A stretch of 56,772 bases of DNA, taken from Porticoccaceae bacterium (GTDB lineage Bacteria > Pseudomonadota > Gammaproteobacteria > Pseudomonadales > GM7GCV1). Location: assembly GCA_018662305.1 (NCBI GenBank), contig JABJGI010000157.1, positions 1-56,772 of the forward strand. Reading direction: 5' to 3'. Positions within the stretch are counted from its first letter, which is position 1, and each line of letters opens with the position of its first letter. Below the pieces are notes generated by a model. The model ran no database searches. It was not told where the DNA came from and saw only the letters and a list, made by a program, of their open reading frames with translations. Made by a program: the position numbers and the translations under genes. Shown here one piece after another: positions 1 to 9,432 of the stretch.

Positions 1-6
1 TTAAAA

Positions 7-57
7 CTAAAGCTGAATCTAAGACTGAATTCTAAGCCCGAATTCTAAGACTGACTC
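7..57. repeat. four imperfect ~13-nt tandem units at window start
   Basis: CTAAAGCTGAAT / CTAAGACTGAATT / CTAAGCCCGAATT / CTAAGACTGACTC. Confidence 0.85.
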
Positions 58-159
58 AAATTTAGGATCGTCATTGTAGGCCCAGGCATAGATAACAACA
101 ATTCATCTTTTTTATGTTTTTAATTCCTTTTAGGAATACATGGGTTAGCATGGCAGCTT

Positions 160-1032
160 ATGGATACTAATTACCTCAAAACCTTTCTCGCCGTTGCTCA
201 ATCAAAAAGCTTCTCAGTAGCAGCAGAGCAAGTTCACTTGACTCAACCAGCGGTAAGTAAACGTATTAACCAGCTGGAGGGAGAGCTAGGGCTGAAACTC
301 TTTGACCGCATTGGCCGACAAGTCTCCTTAACCGAGGCCGGAGAGGTATTTCAGCTTCGCGCGCGCCAGCTTATCAACGAATTGGAACAAACTCTGTCAG
401 ACATACAGTCTTTGGAAGAGGAAGCTGGGGGAACACTCTCCTTGGGCATTAGCCATCACCTTGGCTTGCATCGCATGCCACCCATGCTTCGAGAATTCAG
501 CCAGAAAAACCCCAAAGTGAATCTCGATATCGAGTTTATGGATTCGGAAAAAGCCCATGAAGAAGTTTTGCGCGGTGACATTGAGATGGCCGCTATTACC
601 TTTGCATCCGAGCCTTCTGACAAAATCAGTTCACTGCTTTTGTGGAAAGATCACCTTTGTTTTGTGATTGCCAAGGAGCACGAATTGGCAAGTCGAAAAA
701 ATATCGGCCTCAAACTCTTGTCCCAACACCCCTGCCTGCTGCCCTCAATGGCCACCTATACCGGCCGCATTATTCGCAATTGCTTTGAGCAGGAACAATT
801 GAGTCTCTCGCCAGTGCTCAATACCAACTACATGGAGACCCTGGCCAGAATGACGGAAATTGGATTGGGTTGGAGCGTGGTACCTGAAACTCTGGCAGAT
901 CATCCCGATCTGATTAAATTGGATGTGCCGGTTTCACTTAGCCGAGATTTGGGTGTGATTTATAACAACAGACGCACCCAGACACGAGCGGCCAAGGCTT
1001 TTCTTGAACACCTAAAACAGGCACAGATTTAG
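160..1032 (+). CDS. LysR-family transcriptional regulator
   Basis: N-terminal HTH 'FLAVAQSKSFSVAAEQVHLTQPAVSKRINQLEGELGLKLFDR' typical of LysR plus substrate-binding domain. Confidence 0.95.
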   Translation: MDTNYLKTFLAVAQSKSFSVAAEQVHLTQPAVSKRINQLEGELGLKLFDRIGRQVSLTEAGEVFQLRARQLINELEQTLSDIQSLEEEAGGTLSLGISHHLGLHRMPPMLREFSQKNPKVNLDIEFMDSEKAHEEVLRGDIEMAAITFASEPSDKISSLLLWKDHLCFVIAKEHELASRKNIGLKLLSQHPCLLPSMATYTGRIIRNCFEQEQLSLSPVLNTNYMETLARMTEIGLGWSVVPETLADHPDLIKLDVPVSLSRDLGVIYNNRRTQTRAAKAFLEHLKQAQI

Positions 1033-1064
1033 TTAACTACAAAAGCTGTTAACTATTCGAAGCT
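1032..1064. repeat. imperfect 16/17-nt tandem duplication between convergent lysR and aroC
   Basis: GTTAACTACAAAAGCT / GTTAACTATTCGAAGCT. Confidence 0.75.
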
Positions 1065-2149
1065 GGAATTACCGGCGTTTCAGACTTTAGATCGCCGCAT
1101 TGACCCCTTTGACGTAAAAAATGATCCGCCAAGGTCAGCGCAAGCATTGCTTCAGCAATGGGCACTGCTCGAATACCGACACAGGGGTCGTGACGACCAA
1201 GAGTGATAACCTCAGTTTCAGATCCTGTCTTATCTATGGTTCGACCCGGCACGCGAATGCTGGAAGTAGGCTTAAGAGCCATATTGGCAACAATATCCTG
1301 ACCGCTGCTGATACCGCCCAAAACTCCACCGGCATGGTTTGAGGTAAAACCTTCGGGGGTGAGTTCGTCTCTCTGGGTGCTGCCATTTGCTGCAGCCACA
1401 GACATACCTGCACCAATTTCAACGCCTTTCACCGCATTGATACACATCAGCGCCTTAGCGATATCTGCGTCCAGACGATCGAAAACAGGCTCACCCCACC
1501 CTGGCGGAACACCGGTGGCAACAACACTAACCATAGCGCCGCAGGAGTCCCCTGCTCTTCTCAGGTCTTCTATTTCCTGCTCAAGCGCCGGAACCAGCTC
1601 TGCATCTGGACAGAAGAAATCATTTGCTTCGATGGCATCTCGGTCAAAATTCTCAATTTTGTGCGAGCCCATTTGACTCAGGTAGGCGTAAATCTCAACG
1701 CCCGCCAACTCCTTCAAAATCAGCTTGGCAATACCACCGCCGGCGACGCGCATAGCGGTTTCCCGCGCAGAGGAGCGCCCGCCGCCGCGATAATCTCTGG
1801 CACCAAATTTATGTTCATAGCTGTAGTCGGCATGAGCAGGACGAAATTTGTCCTTGATATCGGAATAGTCTTTCGACTTCTGATTGGTATTTTCAATCAC
1901 CATACCGATAGAAGTTCCTGTGGTCTTACCTTCAAACACACCGGAGAGAATCTTTACCGCATCTGGCTCGCGCCGCTGAGTGGTATTTTTAGTCCGTCCA
2001 GGCCTCCGGCGATCAAGGTCAGGCTGCAAATCCGCTTCAGACAGTTCAATACCTGGAGGACAGCCATCCAGAATGGCGCCAATAGCTGGCCCGTGGCTTT
2101 CACCAAAGGTAGTTAAGGTCAGCAATTTTCCAATACTGTTACCGGACAT
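1049..2149 (-). CDS. aroC: chorismate synthase
   Basis: [33 protein letters not shown]...; [16 protein letters not shown] motif. Confidence 0.98.
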   Translation of the reverse strand: MSGNSIGKLLTLTTFGESHGPAIGAILDGCPPGIELSEADLQPDLDRRRPGRTKNTTQRREPDAVKILSGVFEGKTTGTSIGMVIENTNQKSKDYSDIKDKFRPAHADYSYEHKFGARDYRGGGRSSARETAMRVAGGGIAKLILKELAGVEIYAYLSQMGSHKIENFDRDAIEANDFFCPDAELVPALEQEIEDLRRAGDSCGAMVSVVATGVPPGWGEPVFDRLDADIAKALMCINAVKGVEIGAGMSVAAANGSTQRDELTPEGFTSNHAGGVLGGISSGQDIVANMALKPTSSIRVPGRTIDKTGSETEVITLGRHDPCVGIRAVPIAEAMLALTLADHFLRQRGQCGDLKSETPVIPASNS

Positions 2150-2235
2150 TCTGGACTTGATCCTGTCTAGGAAATTAAAGTCTGGGGATTATACGCGGCT
2201 GGGCTCTTTAACAGAAACTAGATAAATAGAACGCG

Positions 2236-3129
2236 CTATAAACGGAAGGCATCTGCATCTCTGAGCAATTCGTCTTTACTCAGAAGAAACACACCCTCGC
2301 CACCGAATTCAAATTCGAGCCAGGTAAAAGCCACCTGCGGAAAAGCACTTTCCAGCGCGACCCAGGAATTACCCACTTCGACAATCATGTGCCCACCATC
2401 ATTCAAATACTGTGCAGCTTGAGCAAGCATGGGGCGAACTAGATCTAGACCGTCGATGCCTGCCGCCAGTCCCATTCTGGGCTCGGCATGATATTCCTGA
2501 GGCATTTCATCCATATCTCGCTGATCAACATAGGGCGGATTGGACAGGATTAGGTCAAAGGTCTGGCCCTTGAGATTGGCAAATAGGTCACTCTGTATCG
2601 CCCGACAGCGTCCGCCGAGGTTATGTTTCTCAATGTTTATCTGCGTCAGCTCTAGCGCATCGGCAGAAAGATCTGACAACAGGACTTCTGATTCGGGAAA
2701 CCTTGCTGCAGTGGCAAGTCCAATACAACCGGAGCCTGCGCATAGATCAAGTACCGACAAGGGGTCCGTCGCAATCCAGGGCTGAAAACCATTGTGAATT
2801 AGCTCGGCGATGGGCGACCGAGGAACCAACACCCGCTCGTCAACAATAAAGCGCATGCCAGCAAAATCTGCCTCTCCAATTAGGTAGGGTGCAGGCAGCC
2901 TGTCTTCAATACGTCTTCGTATCAGATCTTCAAAATGCTCCCGTTGTTCTGGGCTCATTTGCTCTTGCAGGATCGACTCGTCTGCCCTTTGCAGACAAAG
3001 GGAGTGCAACAACAACAAACAGGCTTCGTCCCAGGCATTATCTGTTCCATGGCCACAATAAATGTCCGCTCTTTCAAGCCGCTCAGTGGCCGATTCAAGG
3101 ACTTTTTCAATTTGGGAATTATCTGGCAT
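2236..3129 (-). CDS. prmB: 50S ribosomal protein L3 glutamine methyltransferase
   Basis: SAM-MTase with NPPY motif (ILSNPPYVDQRDM) and PrmB-like N-terminus; adjacent to aroC as commonly seen. Confidence 0.92.
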   Translation of the reverse strand: MPDNSQIEKVLESATERLERADIYCGHGTDNAWDEACLLLLHSLCLQRADESILQEQMSPEQREHFEDLIRRRIEDRLPAPYLIGEADFAGMRFIVDERVLVPRSPIAELIHNGFQPWIATDPLSVLDLCAGSGCIGLATAARFPESEVLLSDLSADALELTQINIEKHNLGGRCRAIQSDLFANLKGQTFDLILSNPPYVDQRDMDEMPQEYHAEPRMGLAAGIDGLDLVRPMLAQAAQYLNDGGHMIVEVGNSWVALESAFPQVAFTWLEFEFGGEGVFLLSKDELLRDADAFRL

Positions 3130-3290
3130 GGAGTACTTTAGAGAATCCTATTGCGGATAAGAGAAGGAGCCGACGCCCCATGGGAAACGGATGGATTATA
3201 GTTTGTTGCTAAGGCATTGTTACAGAGGTTTTATTTCACAGCCCAGCGCTCAAGGGCTAAGATGCGCCGCTGATATCCACTGAGAGCACA

Positions 3291-3839
3291 ATGAAAGAGC
3301 AATACGAACAGATCCTTCGTGCAGTTGGCGAAGATCTAGACCGACCCGGCTTGGTAGACACGCCAGCTCGAGCGGCAAAAGCGATGGAATACCTAACTCG
3401 TGGCTACGAAATGAGCCTTGATGATGTGGTAAATAACGCCTTATTTCCCAGTGAAAACCGCAACATGGTTGTCGTTAAGGGTATTGAACTCTATTCCATG
3501 TGCGAACATCACATGCTGCCCTTTATTGGTAAATGCCATGTGGGTTATATCCCTCAGGGCAAAGTACTAGGCCTGTCTAAAATTGCTCGTATTGTGGATA
3601 TGTTTGCTCGAAGACTGCAGATTCAGGAATCGCTAACCGAAGAAATTGCCCAGACCATCGCCGAAGTAACCGGTGCAGAAGGTGTAGGAGTTGTGGTTGA
3701 AGCTAAACATCTTTGCATGATGATGCGAGGTGTGGAAAAGCAAAACTCACTTATGCGTACTTCTTCTATGCTGGGGAGCTTTAGAAAAAGACAAGAAACA
3801 AGAGATGAATTTCTCAATCTTATCAAGCCGTTAAGCTAA
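3291..3839 (+). CDS. folE: GTP cyclohydrolase I
   Basis: [19 protein letters not shown]...; [18 protein letters not shown]. Confidence 0.97.
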   Translation: MKEQYEQILRAVGEDLDRPGLVDTPARAAKAMEYLTRGYEMSLDDVVNNALFPSENRNMVVVKGIELYSMCEHHMLPFIGKCHVGYIPQGKVLGLSKIARIVDMFARRLQIQESLTEEIAQTIAEVTGAEGVGVVVEAKHLCMMMRGVEKQNSLMRTSSMLGSFRKRQETRDEFLNLIKPLS

Positions 3840-3855
3840 TTACTTAATCTGAAAT

Positions 3856-3878
3856 ATTAGAATAAATTCTAATGTTTT
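3856..3878. terminator. A/T-rich palindrome between convergent folE and sixA, overlapping sixA stop
   Basis: ATTAGAAT-AA-ATTCTAAT (3856-3873) followed by G-TTTT. Confidence 0.45.
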
Positions 3879-4333
3879 GACCATTCCAGACTACAGCAAC
3901 CCCTTTCCAGAAAGTCCACTTTTAGACAGATAAGAGAGCCAGTTTTAATTCGAAGGCTTTCGCCTGTCAGGTACTCCACCAAATCTTCTACAAAGGGGTT
4001 GTGAGTAACCACAAGAAGATTCTCAGCCTCCTGCAGAGCAGGGTTTTTGCAAAATAACTGCGGATCTCCCCAGGGAGTGATCCCATCCAGATATTGGGGT
4101 TGAAGACTTCCACCTATGCTCTGTGCGAGCTTCTCGGCTGCTATTTCAGCCGTCTGCGTAGCGCGCACCAAACCGCTGTGGAATATCTCCTCCAAGGGTG
4201 AAACAAGATCCAATGCCTTGGTTAGCGTTTTTTCGACTTCCTCTCGGCCGTTATCGTTGAGCTGTCTCAGCTCATCGGGAGAACTGTGGTGGGCCTCTCC
4301 ATGCCGCAGCAGAAGAAGGTGCTGTAACGCCAT
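3869..4333 (-). CDS. sixA: phosphohistidine phosphatase SixA-like
   Basis: LLLLRHGEAHHSS histidine-phosphatase motif, 154 aa, next to gpsA. Confidence 0.88.
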   Translation of the reverse strand: MALQHLLLLRHGEAHHSSPDELRQLNDNGREEVEKTLTKALDLVSPLEEIFHSGLVRATQTAEIAAEKLAQSIGGSLQPQYLDGITPWGDPQLFCKNPALQEAENLLVVTHNPFVEDLVEYLTGESLRIKTGSLICLKVDFLERGCCSLEWSKH

Positions 4334-4344
4334 AAAATTTCTGC

Positions 4345-4653
4345 TTAATCGTCAATAAAAGTAACGTCTTCAGTATCACGGCTACTATCCGGAAACTCCG
4401 ACCAGGGCCATGGCTTGGTATCTCTGGCGAAAGTCAGGAAATCCGTTACTTCCAGAATATAGGAGCCTAAGGCAACCGCTGCATTGTTAACGTTGTCGTT
4501 CTTCTGCCCGGTGATCAAGACAAATAGAAACTGAACGGCAATAAACACGCCACTTATCCAGATCAGCAACATGCGAACCAGATAGAAACCCATGATAAGA
4601 AATAGGCGAATCCAGGTCTCAGGATTCAGTAAGTTGTCTTTTAATCCATTCAT
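4345..4653 (-). CDS. DUF4389 membrane protein
   Basis: 102 aa, two TM segments, gpsA-DUF4389-sixA arrangement. Confidence 0.7.
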   Translation of the reverse strand: MNGLKDNLLNPETWIRLFLIMGFYLVRMLLIWISGVFIAVQFLFVLITGQKNDNVNNAAVALGSYILEVTDFLTFARDTKPWPWSEFPDSSRDTEDVTFIDD

Positions 4654-4654
4654 A

Positions 4655-5674
4655 TCAATTCACCTTGTATTCAACATCTTGTTTTTGGTCCCGGTCCATT
4701 AAGCTGGACACCACTTCATTTACCGCTCGATTGGCATGCAATATTTCATACAAACCATGGCAAAGCGGCATGGAAATATCTAATTCTGCAGCGCGTTTAT
4801 GCACAACCGCAACCGTATTTACACCCTCTGCGGTTTGCCCCAGATCTTCGTAGGCTTCCTGCAGGCTCATACCCTTGCCTATCCTGAGCCCAATCTGAAA
4901 ATTGCGACTCAAAGGCGAGGTACAGGTAGCAATCAGGTCGCCAACCCCGCTTAAACCCAAATAGGAGGCCGCATTCGCTCCCTGCGCGGCTGCGTAACGA
5001 CTCATTTCAGTGAGACTGCGAGTCAGCAGCATTGCCATTGAATTGGCGCCAAAACCCATGCCCGTGGCGACTCCAGAGAGAATGGCGTAAATATTCTTCA
5101 GCGTGCCTGCTAGCTCTACACCAGTACGGTCCTCATTAGAGTAGATTCGAAAATAGGAATTACCCATAACTTCCTGGATGAGGTTACAGAGCGCTTCGCT
5201 CTGACTAGCAATCACGGTTCCCGTAAGCTGCCTTTCGGCAATCTCTTTGGCCAGATTGGGCCCACTTAATACTGCCACCTCATGCCCTGGAATTTCTTCT
5301 TCCAGAACCTGGCTCATCAATTCAAAAGTCTCTGGCTCTATCCCTTTAGTACCGCTAACTAACAAGGCACCGGGCCTAATGTTCTCGGCGACCTTTTTTG
5401 CCACTTCACGCACACCTGAACTGGGGACGGTAAAGATAAAGACATCGCACTCTTCCGCCAGCTTATGCAGGCGTGACTCAATATGCAGGTTGTCTGGTAA
5501 TTGAAGATTCGGAAGATATCGGGAATTTATGCCCGAAGCGCGAGCTTCCTCGGCTTCGCTCTCATCACGCATCCAGAGAGAGCATTGATAGCCATTCTCG
5601 GCAATGATGTTTGCTAGGACGGTGCCAAAACTGCCCGCACCTAATACGGCGTAACGAAGGGATTGTGGATCCAT
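4655..5674 (-). CDS. gpsA: glycerol-3-phosphate dehydrogenase [NAD(P)+]
   Basis: VLGAGSFGTVLANIIAENG; LSGPNLAKEIAERQLTGTVIAS; start taken at MDPQSLRYAV rather than the upstream ATG of the track. Confidence 0.95.
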   Translation of the reverse strand: MDPQSLRYAVLGAGSFGTVLANIIAENGYQCSLWMRDESEAEEARASGINSRYLPNLQLPDNLHIESRLHKLAEECDVFIFTVPSSGVREVAKKVAENIRPGALLVSGTKGIEPETFELMSQVLEEEIPGHEVAVLSGPNLAKEIAERQLTGTVIASQSEALCNLIQEVMGNSYFRIYSNEDRTGVELAGTLKNIYAILSGVATGMGFGANSMAMLLTRSLTEMSRYAAAQGANAASYLGLSGVGDLIATCTSPLSRNFQIGLRIGKGMSLQEAYEDLGQTAEGVNTVAVVHKRAAELDISMPLCHGLYEILHANRAVNEVVSSLMDRDQKQDVEYKVN

Positions 5675-5715
5675 TGGCGGGATTATACGCGCTCTGATGC
5701 GAGAGTAATGAAAAG

Positions 5716-5774
5716 AAAACCTAAGCCGAAAGCCTAACAAAAGGCGAAGGCCGAATTAAAAGCGAAAGCCGAAC
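5716..5774. repeat. three imperfect ~18-19 nt tandem units downstream of htpG
   Basis: minus strand GTTCGGCTTTCGCTTTTA / ATTCGGCCTTCGCCTTTTG / TTAGGCTTTCGGCTTAGG. Confidence 0.75.
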
Positions 5775-5789
5775 CATAGTCGATTCGGC
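5756..5789 (-). terminator. candidate htpG terminator
   Basis: minus strand GCCGAA-N10-TTCGGC followed by TTTCGCTTTT. Confidence 0.5.
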
Positions 5790-5807
5790 CTCCACCATTT
5801 AATTAAG

Positions 5808-7703
5808 TTAGAGCTCGAGCAACAACTTATTAATGCGCTGAACGTAAGCAGTGGGATCTGCCGGCGTTTCACCGTTGCCGAGTTTGGCTTGATCAAAGAG
5901 AATTTGCGCCAGATCACCAAAACGATCTTCGTCAGCTTCTTTATCCATTCGCTCCACCAAAGGATGCTCAAGGTTAATCTCCAGTACCGGTTTGGTTTCC
6001 GGCATTTTCTGCCCTGAAGCTTCCATAATACGACGCATCTGCGCGCCCATATCAAACTGATTCAGCACCAAACAAGAAGGCGAATCCACAAGACGTTTTG
6101 AAGCGCGCACCTCAGACACCTGGTCATCCAAAAGTGTTTTTACTCGACCGACCAGGCTAGAATCTGACGCTTCTTCATCTTCTTTCTTGTCCTCTGTATC
6201 AGCAGTGTCGGACAAGTCGCCTCTGGCGATATCTTGAAACTGCTTGCCTTCAAACTCAGTGAAGTTCGACATTAGCCATTCGTCGATATTGTCTGACAGC
6301 AACAGCACTTCTATGCCCTCTTTACGGAATGACTCCAACAGCGGGCTTCGGGACACCAGTTCGGGTGATTCACCGATCAGGTAATAGATCTTTTCCTGCC
6401 CCTCAGGCATGCGCTCAATGTAGTTGGCGAGGGATTGATCTTGAGTGGCAGCCTCTCCATTGGTCGTCGCAAAGCGGAATAGACCTGCCAGCTTGGCTTG
6501 GTTTTCAGGATCTTCGACAACACCTTCTTTGAGCACTGCGCCAAAAGTATCCCAGAATGTTTGATAGTCCTCAGTGCCCTTCTTGGCCTGCTTGGACAAC
6601 ATATCGACTACGCGCTTGCTCAATGCATTGCGGAGCTTGGTGACCTGAGCAGAATCCTGAAGCAGCTCTCGGGAAACATTTAATGGCAGATCACTGGTAT
6701 CCAGTACGCCCTTCACAAAACGCAGGTACATCGGCAGAAACTGCTCGGCATCGTCGAGAATAAAGGTGCGTTTTACATAGAGCTTGAGACCACGAGCCCC
6801 TTCACGACGCCAAAGATCAGCAGGCGCCACACTGGGAATATAAAGCAGGCTTGTGTAGTCGAGCTTGCCTTCCAGGCGATTGTGACTCCACAGCAAGGGA
6901 TCCTGAAAATCATGCGTGAGCTGCTTGTAGAACTCTTTGTATTCCTCGTCGGAAACCTCTGTTCGAGACCGAGCCCAAAGCGCAACAGCGGCATTAATTG
7001 CCTGGTATTCGGGAACTTCTGGTTGTGCTTCACCCTCTTCAACTGGAGGTGGTGGAGGTGACTTCATTTCCACCGGAATGGCGATATGGTCTGAGTATTT
7101 ACGAATAATGGATTTCAGATTCCAATCATTCAGAAACTCCTTCATATCCTTCTTGAGTTTTAGAACAATTTTGGTTCCACGCTCTGGCAGATCAGCGGAT
7201 TCGATCTCGTATTCCGCTTCCCCAGTACAACTCCAGCGCACCCCTTCTGAGGCGTCGAGGCCCGCACGACGGGTATATAGGTCAACTTTGTCAGCCACGA
7301 TAAAAGCAGAATAAAAACCCACACCGAACTGACCTATTAGGGCGGAATCTTTCTTTTCGTCGCCGCTAAGCTGATAAACAAACTTGGCCGTACCTGAGCT
7401 GGCAATGGTGCCAATATTATCAATGACTTCCTGATGACTCATACCAATACCATTGTCCGAAATGGTGATGGTTTTCTTCTTCTCATCCACATCGATGCGA
7501 ACTCGTGTATCAGGGGCATCTTCAAGAAGGTCGGCATTGTTTAGTGCTTCGAAACGCAGCTTGTCGCACGCATCTGAGGCGTTGGAAATCAGCTCACGCA
7601 GAAATATTTCGCGGTTGCTATAGAGGGAATGGGTCATCAATTGCAAAAGCTGCTTAGCTTCCGCCTGAAATTGACGAGTTTCTGTGTTTTTCACTTCGGC
7701 CAT
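5808..7703 (-). CDS. htpG: molecular chaperone HtpG (Hsp90)
   Basis: [47 protein letters not shown]. Confidence 0.99.
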   Translation of the reverse strand: MAEVKNTETRQFQAEAKQLLQLMTHSLYSNREIFLRELISNASDACDKLRFEALNNADLLEDAPDTRVRIDVDEKKKTITISDNGIGMSHQEVIDNIGTIASSGTAKFVYQLSGDEKKDSALIGQFGVGFYSAFIVADKVDLYTRRAGLDASEGVRWSCTGEAEYEIESADLPERGTKIVLKLKKDMKEFLNDWNLKSIIRKYSDHIAIPVEMKSPPPPPVEEGEAQPEVPEYQAINAAVALWARSRTEVSDEEYKEFYKQLTHDFQDPLLWSHNRLEGKLDYTSLLYIPSVAPADLWRREGARGLKLYVKRTFILDDAEQFLPMYLRFVKGVLDTSDLPLNVSRELLQDSAQVTKLRNALSKRVVDMLSKQAKKGTEDYQTFWDTFGAVLKEGVVEDPENQAKLAGLFRFATTNGEAATQDQSLANYIERMPEGQEKIYYLIGESPELVSRSPLLESFRKEGIEVLLLSDNIDEWLMSNFTEFEGKQFQDIARGDLSDTADTEDKKEDEEASDSSLVGRVKTLLDDQVSEVRASKRLVDSPSCLVLNQFDMGAQMRRIMEASGQKMPETKPVLEINLEHPLVERMDKEADEDRFGDLAQILFDQAKLGNGETPADPTAYVQRINKLLLEL

Positions 7704-7745
7704 ATTTCTAAACTCTTATGGGTAATGATTCTAGGATGAGCTCAG

Positions 7746-7773
7746 AGATGGGTTGCATAGCCAAAATTTCAAG
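7746..7773 (-). promoter_or_regulatory. sigma32 heat-shock promoter of htpG
   Basis: minus strand CTTGAAA-N14-CCCATCT, about 43 nt upstream of the htpG ATG. Confidence 0.85.
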
Positions 7774-7795
7774 GGCACTTTTAGGATTGAAGAAA

Positions 7796-8194
7796 CTATT
7801 CTTCGCCTAGCTCAAAGAGACGCCGAACATTGTGCTCATAACGGAAATTAAGCCGGGGATGCTCAAAACTCCGAATATAAAGAGCTCGATCGTTGAATGG
7901 GCTTGGGTTAGCAGAAATACGAATCAGATCGCCATTGCGCAAGGTATCCGCTGTTATGCCAAGGTCGGCAAGCTCCCAGCGGTTATCCATTTCCAAAGTC
8001 CAGATATCGGAGTCATCTGCATCTGCCAGAACAACAGCAATAAAGGGATGAGGGTTAATAAAACGGAATTCTTGGACTACTACTTCGAGGGAAACCAGGC
8101 TGTGCTCGTCATAGACTTGATTGACCCAGTGGTGGGCCAAAACGGCAAGGCTTTGAAAAGCCAGTAGAATAAATACACCGGATCGCACAAACAT
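7796..8194 (-). CDS. small exported protein, DUF6152-like
   Basis: N-terminal signal peptide (MFVRSGVFILLAFQSLAVLAHH), then beta-rich 110 aa domain; family call is tentative. Confidence 0.55.
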   Translation of the reverse strand: MFVRSGVFILLAFQSLAVLAHHWVNQVYDEHSLVSLEVVVQEFRFINPHPFIAVVLADADDSDIWTLEMDNRWELADLGITADTLRNGDLIRISANPSPFNDRALYIRSFEHPRLNFRYEHNVRRLFELGEE

Positions 8195-8383
8195 ATAGAG
8201 ATATTAGTCGATCTGTTAGCTGATTACTTCAGGGCGAGAAGCTTAGCCTGTGAACAATGCAAATTCCGTGTCACCTGCAGAGCCGTATCAAAGTTTCCTT
8301 AGGACAAGAGTACAATACACAAGACAGCCTTATATCTGTTATAAAATTTCACAGTTCGATTTCTTATCAACAAAGGCATTTAG

Positions 8384-9418
8384 GTGAAAATTCTCTACGG
8401 AGTTCAGGCAACCGGAAACGGCCATATCAGCCGTGCTCGGCAAATGCAGCCCGAGCTTGCCAAACATGGCGTAGAGATGGATTTTCTGTTTTCTGGCAGG
8501 GAACGTAAGAAACTCTTCGATATGGAGCAGTTTGGCAATTTTGAGGTGCGTCGCGGCCTCACATTCTCCACCAAGTCGGGGAAGATTGATGTCGGCTCTA
8601 CCCTACTTCACGCCAATTTCGCCCAGTTGTCCCTAGATGTCCAAAAAATTGATCTATCCGGCTATGACCTGATTCTCTCTGATTACGAGCCTGTGGTGGC
8701 CTGGGCGGCCAAACTACAGGGGAAAGAAGTTATTGGGTTGGGCCATCAGTACGCATTTCGATATCCCATACCCCAAGTCCGCGGAACCTTAGTCGATCAA
8801 ATGTTGTTAGAAAATTTTGCCCCGGCTGAGAAGTTTTGTGGCTTGCACTATCACCATTTTGGCTACCCTATTCTGCCACCCATTATTCGCGAAATTCAGG
8901 CCTCAGGTGACAGCTCAACCGAGCCATTTGTGCTGGTTTACCTGCCTTTTGAGAGGCGTAGCGCTATCACCAAGGCTCTGAGAAGTATTCGAGATTTTCG
9001 CTTTGAAGTTTTTCACCCTGAATGCGAAAAGGCATATACCAAGGGGAACATCAGCTGGAACCCACCCAGCTCAAGTCGCTTTACCGAGAAGTTGGCGGAG
9101 AGCGAGCGGGTTTTATGCAATGCGGGTTTTATGCTGACCAGTGAAGTGATCTCCCTGAACAAGCCCTTGCTGGTTAAGCCTGTCGCTGCGCAACCGGAGC
9201 AGCAATCTAACGCGCTAGCTATTGACGAGCTGGGCCTTGGCAGAACCATGCAAGCATTGAACAAGAGAGCCATTCGAGAATGGCTGGAAGACTCCAGACC
9301 AGCTAAAAGAGTTGAGTTTGGTGCCGCCGGTCCGATGATTGCTGAATGGATTGCCAATGGATGTGAAGACTCGGTGAAAAAGCTTTCTAAACGTGTGTGG
9401 AAGGCCGCTCTTTCTTAA
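8384..9418 (+). CDS. MJ1255/VC2487-type glycosyltransferase (paralog 1)
   Basis: GTG start; ILYGVQATGNGHISRARQM, YHHFGYPILPPII, CNAGFMLTSEVI, KPVAAQPEQQSNA. Confidence 0.85.
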   Translation: MKILYGVQATGNGHISRARQMQPELAKHGVEMDFLFSGRERKKLFDMEQFGNFEVRRGLTFSTKSGKIDVGSTLLHANFAQLSLDVQKIDLSGYDLILSDYEPVVAWAAKLQGKEVIGLGHQYAFRYPIPQVRGTLVDQMLLENFAPAEKFCGLHYHHFGYPILPPIIREIQASGDSSTEPFVLVYLPFERRSAITKALRSIRDFRFEVFHPECEKAYTKGNISWNPPSSSRFTEKLAESERVLCNAGFMLTSEVISLNKPLLVKPVAAQPEQQSNALAIDELGLGRTMQALNKRAIREWLEDSRPAKRVEFGAAGPMIAEWIANGCEDSVKKLSKRVWKAALS

Positions 9419-9432
9419 ACCATACTTAGCTC

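Noticed and set aside
7-57. CRISPR array
   Set aside because: 13-nt contiguous units with no spacers.
1359-2116. Several + strand ORFs over aroC
   Set aside because: Shadow ORFs of a strongly conserved gene; low-complexity Ser/Pro composition typical of antisense frames.
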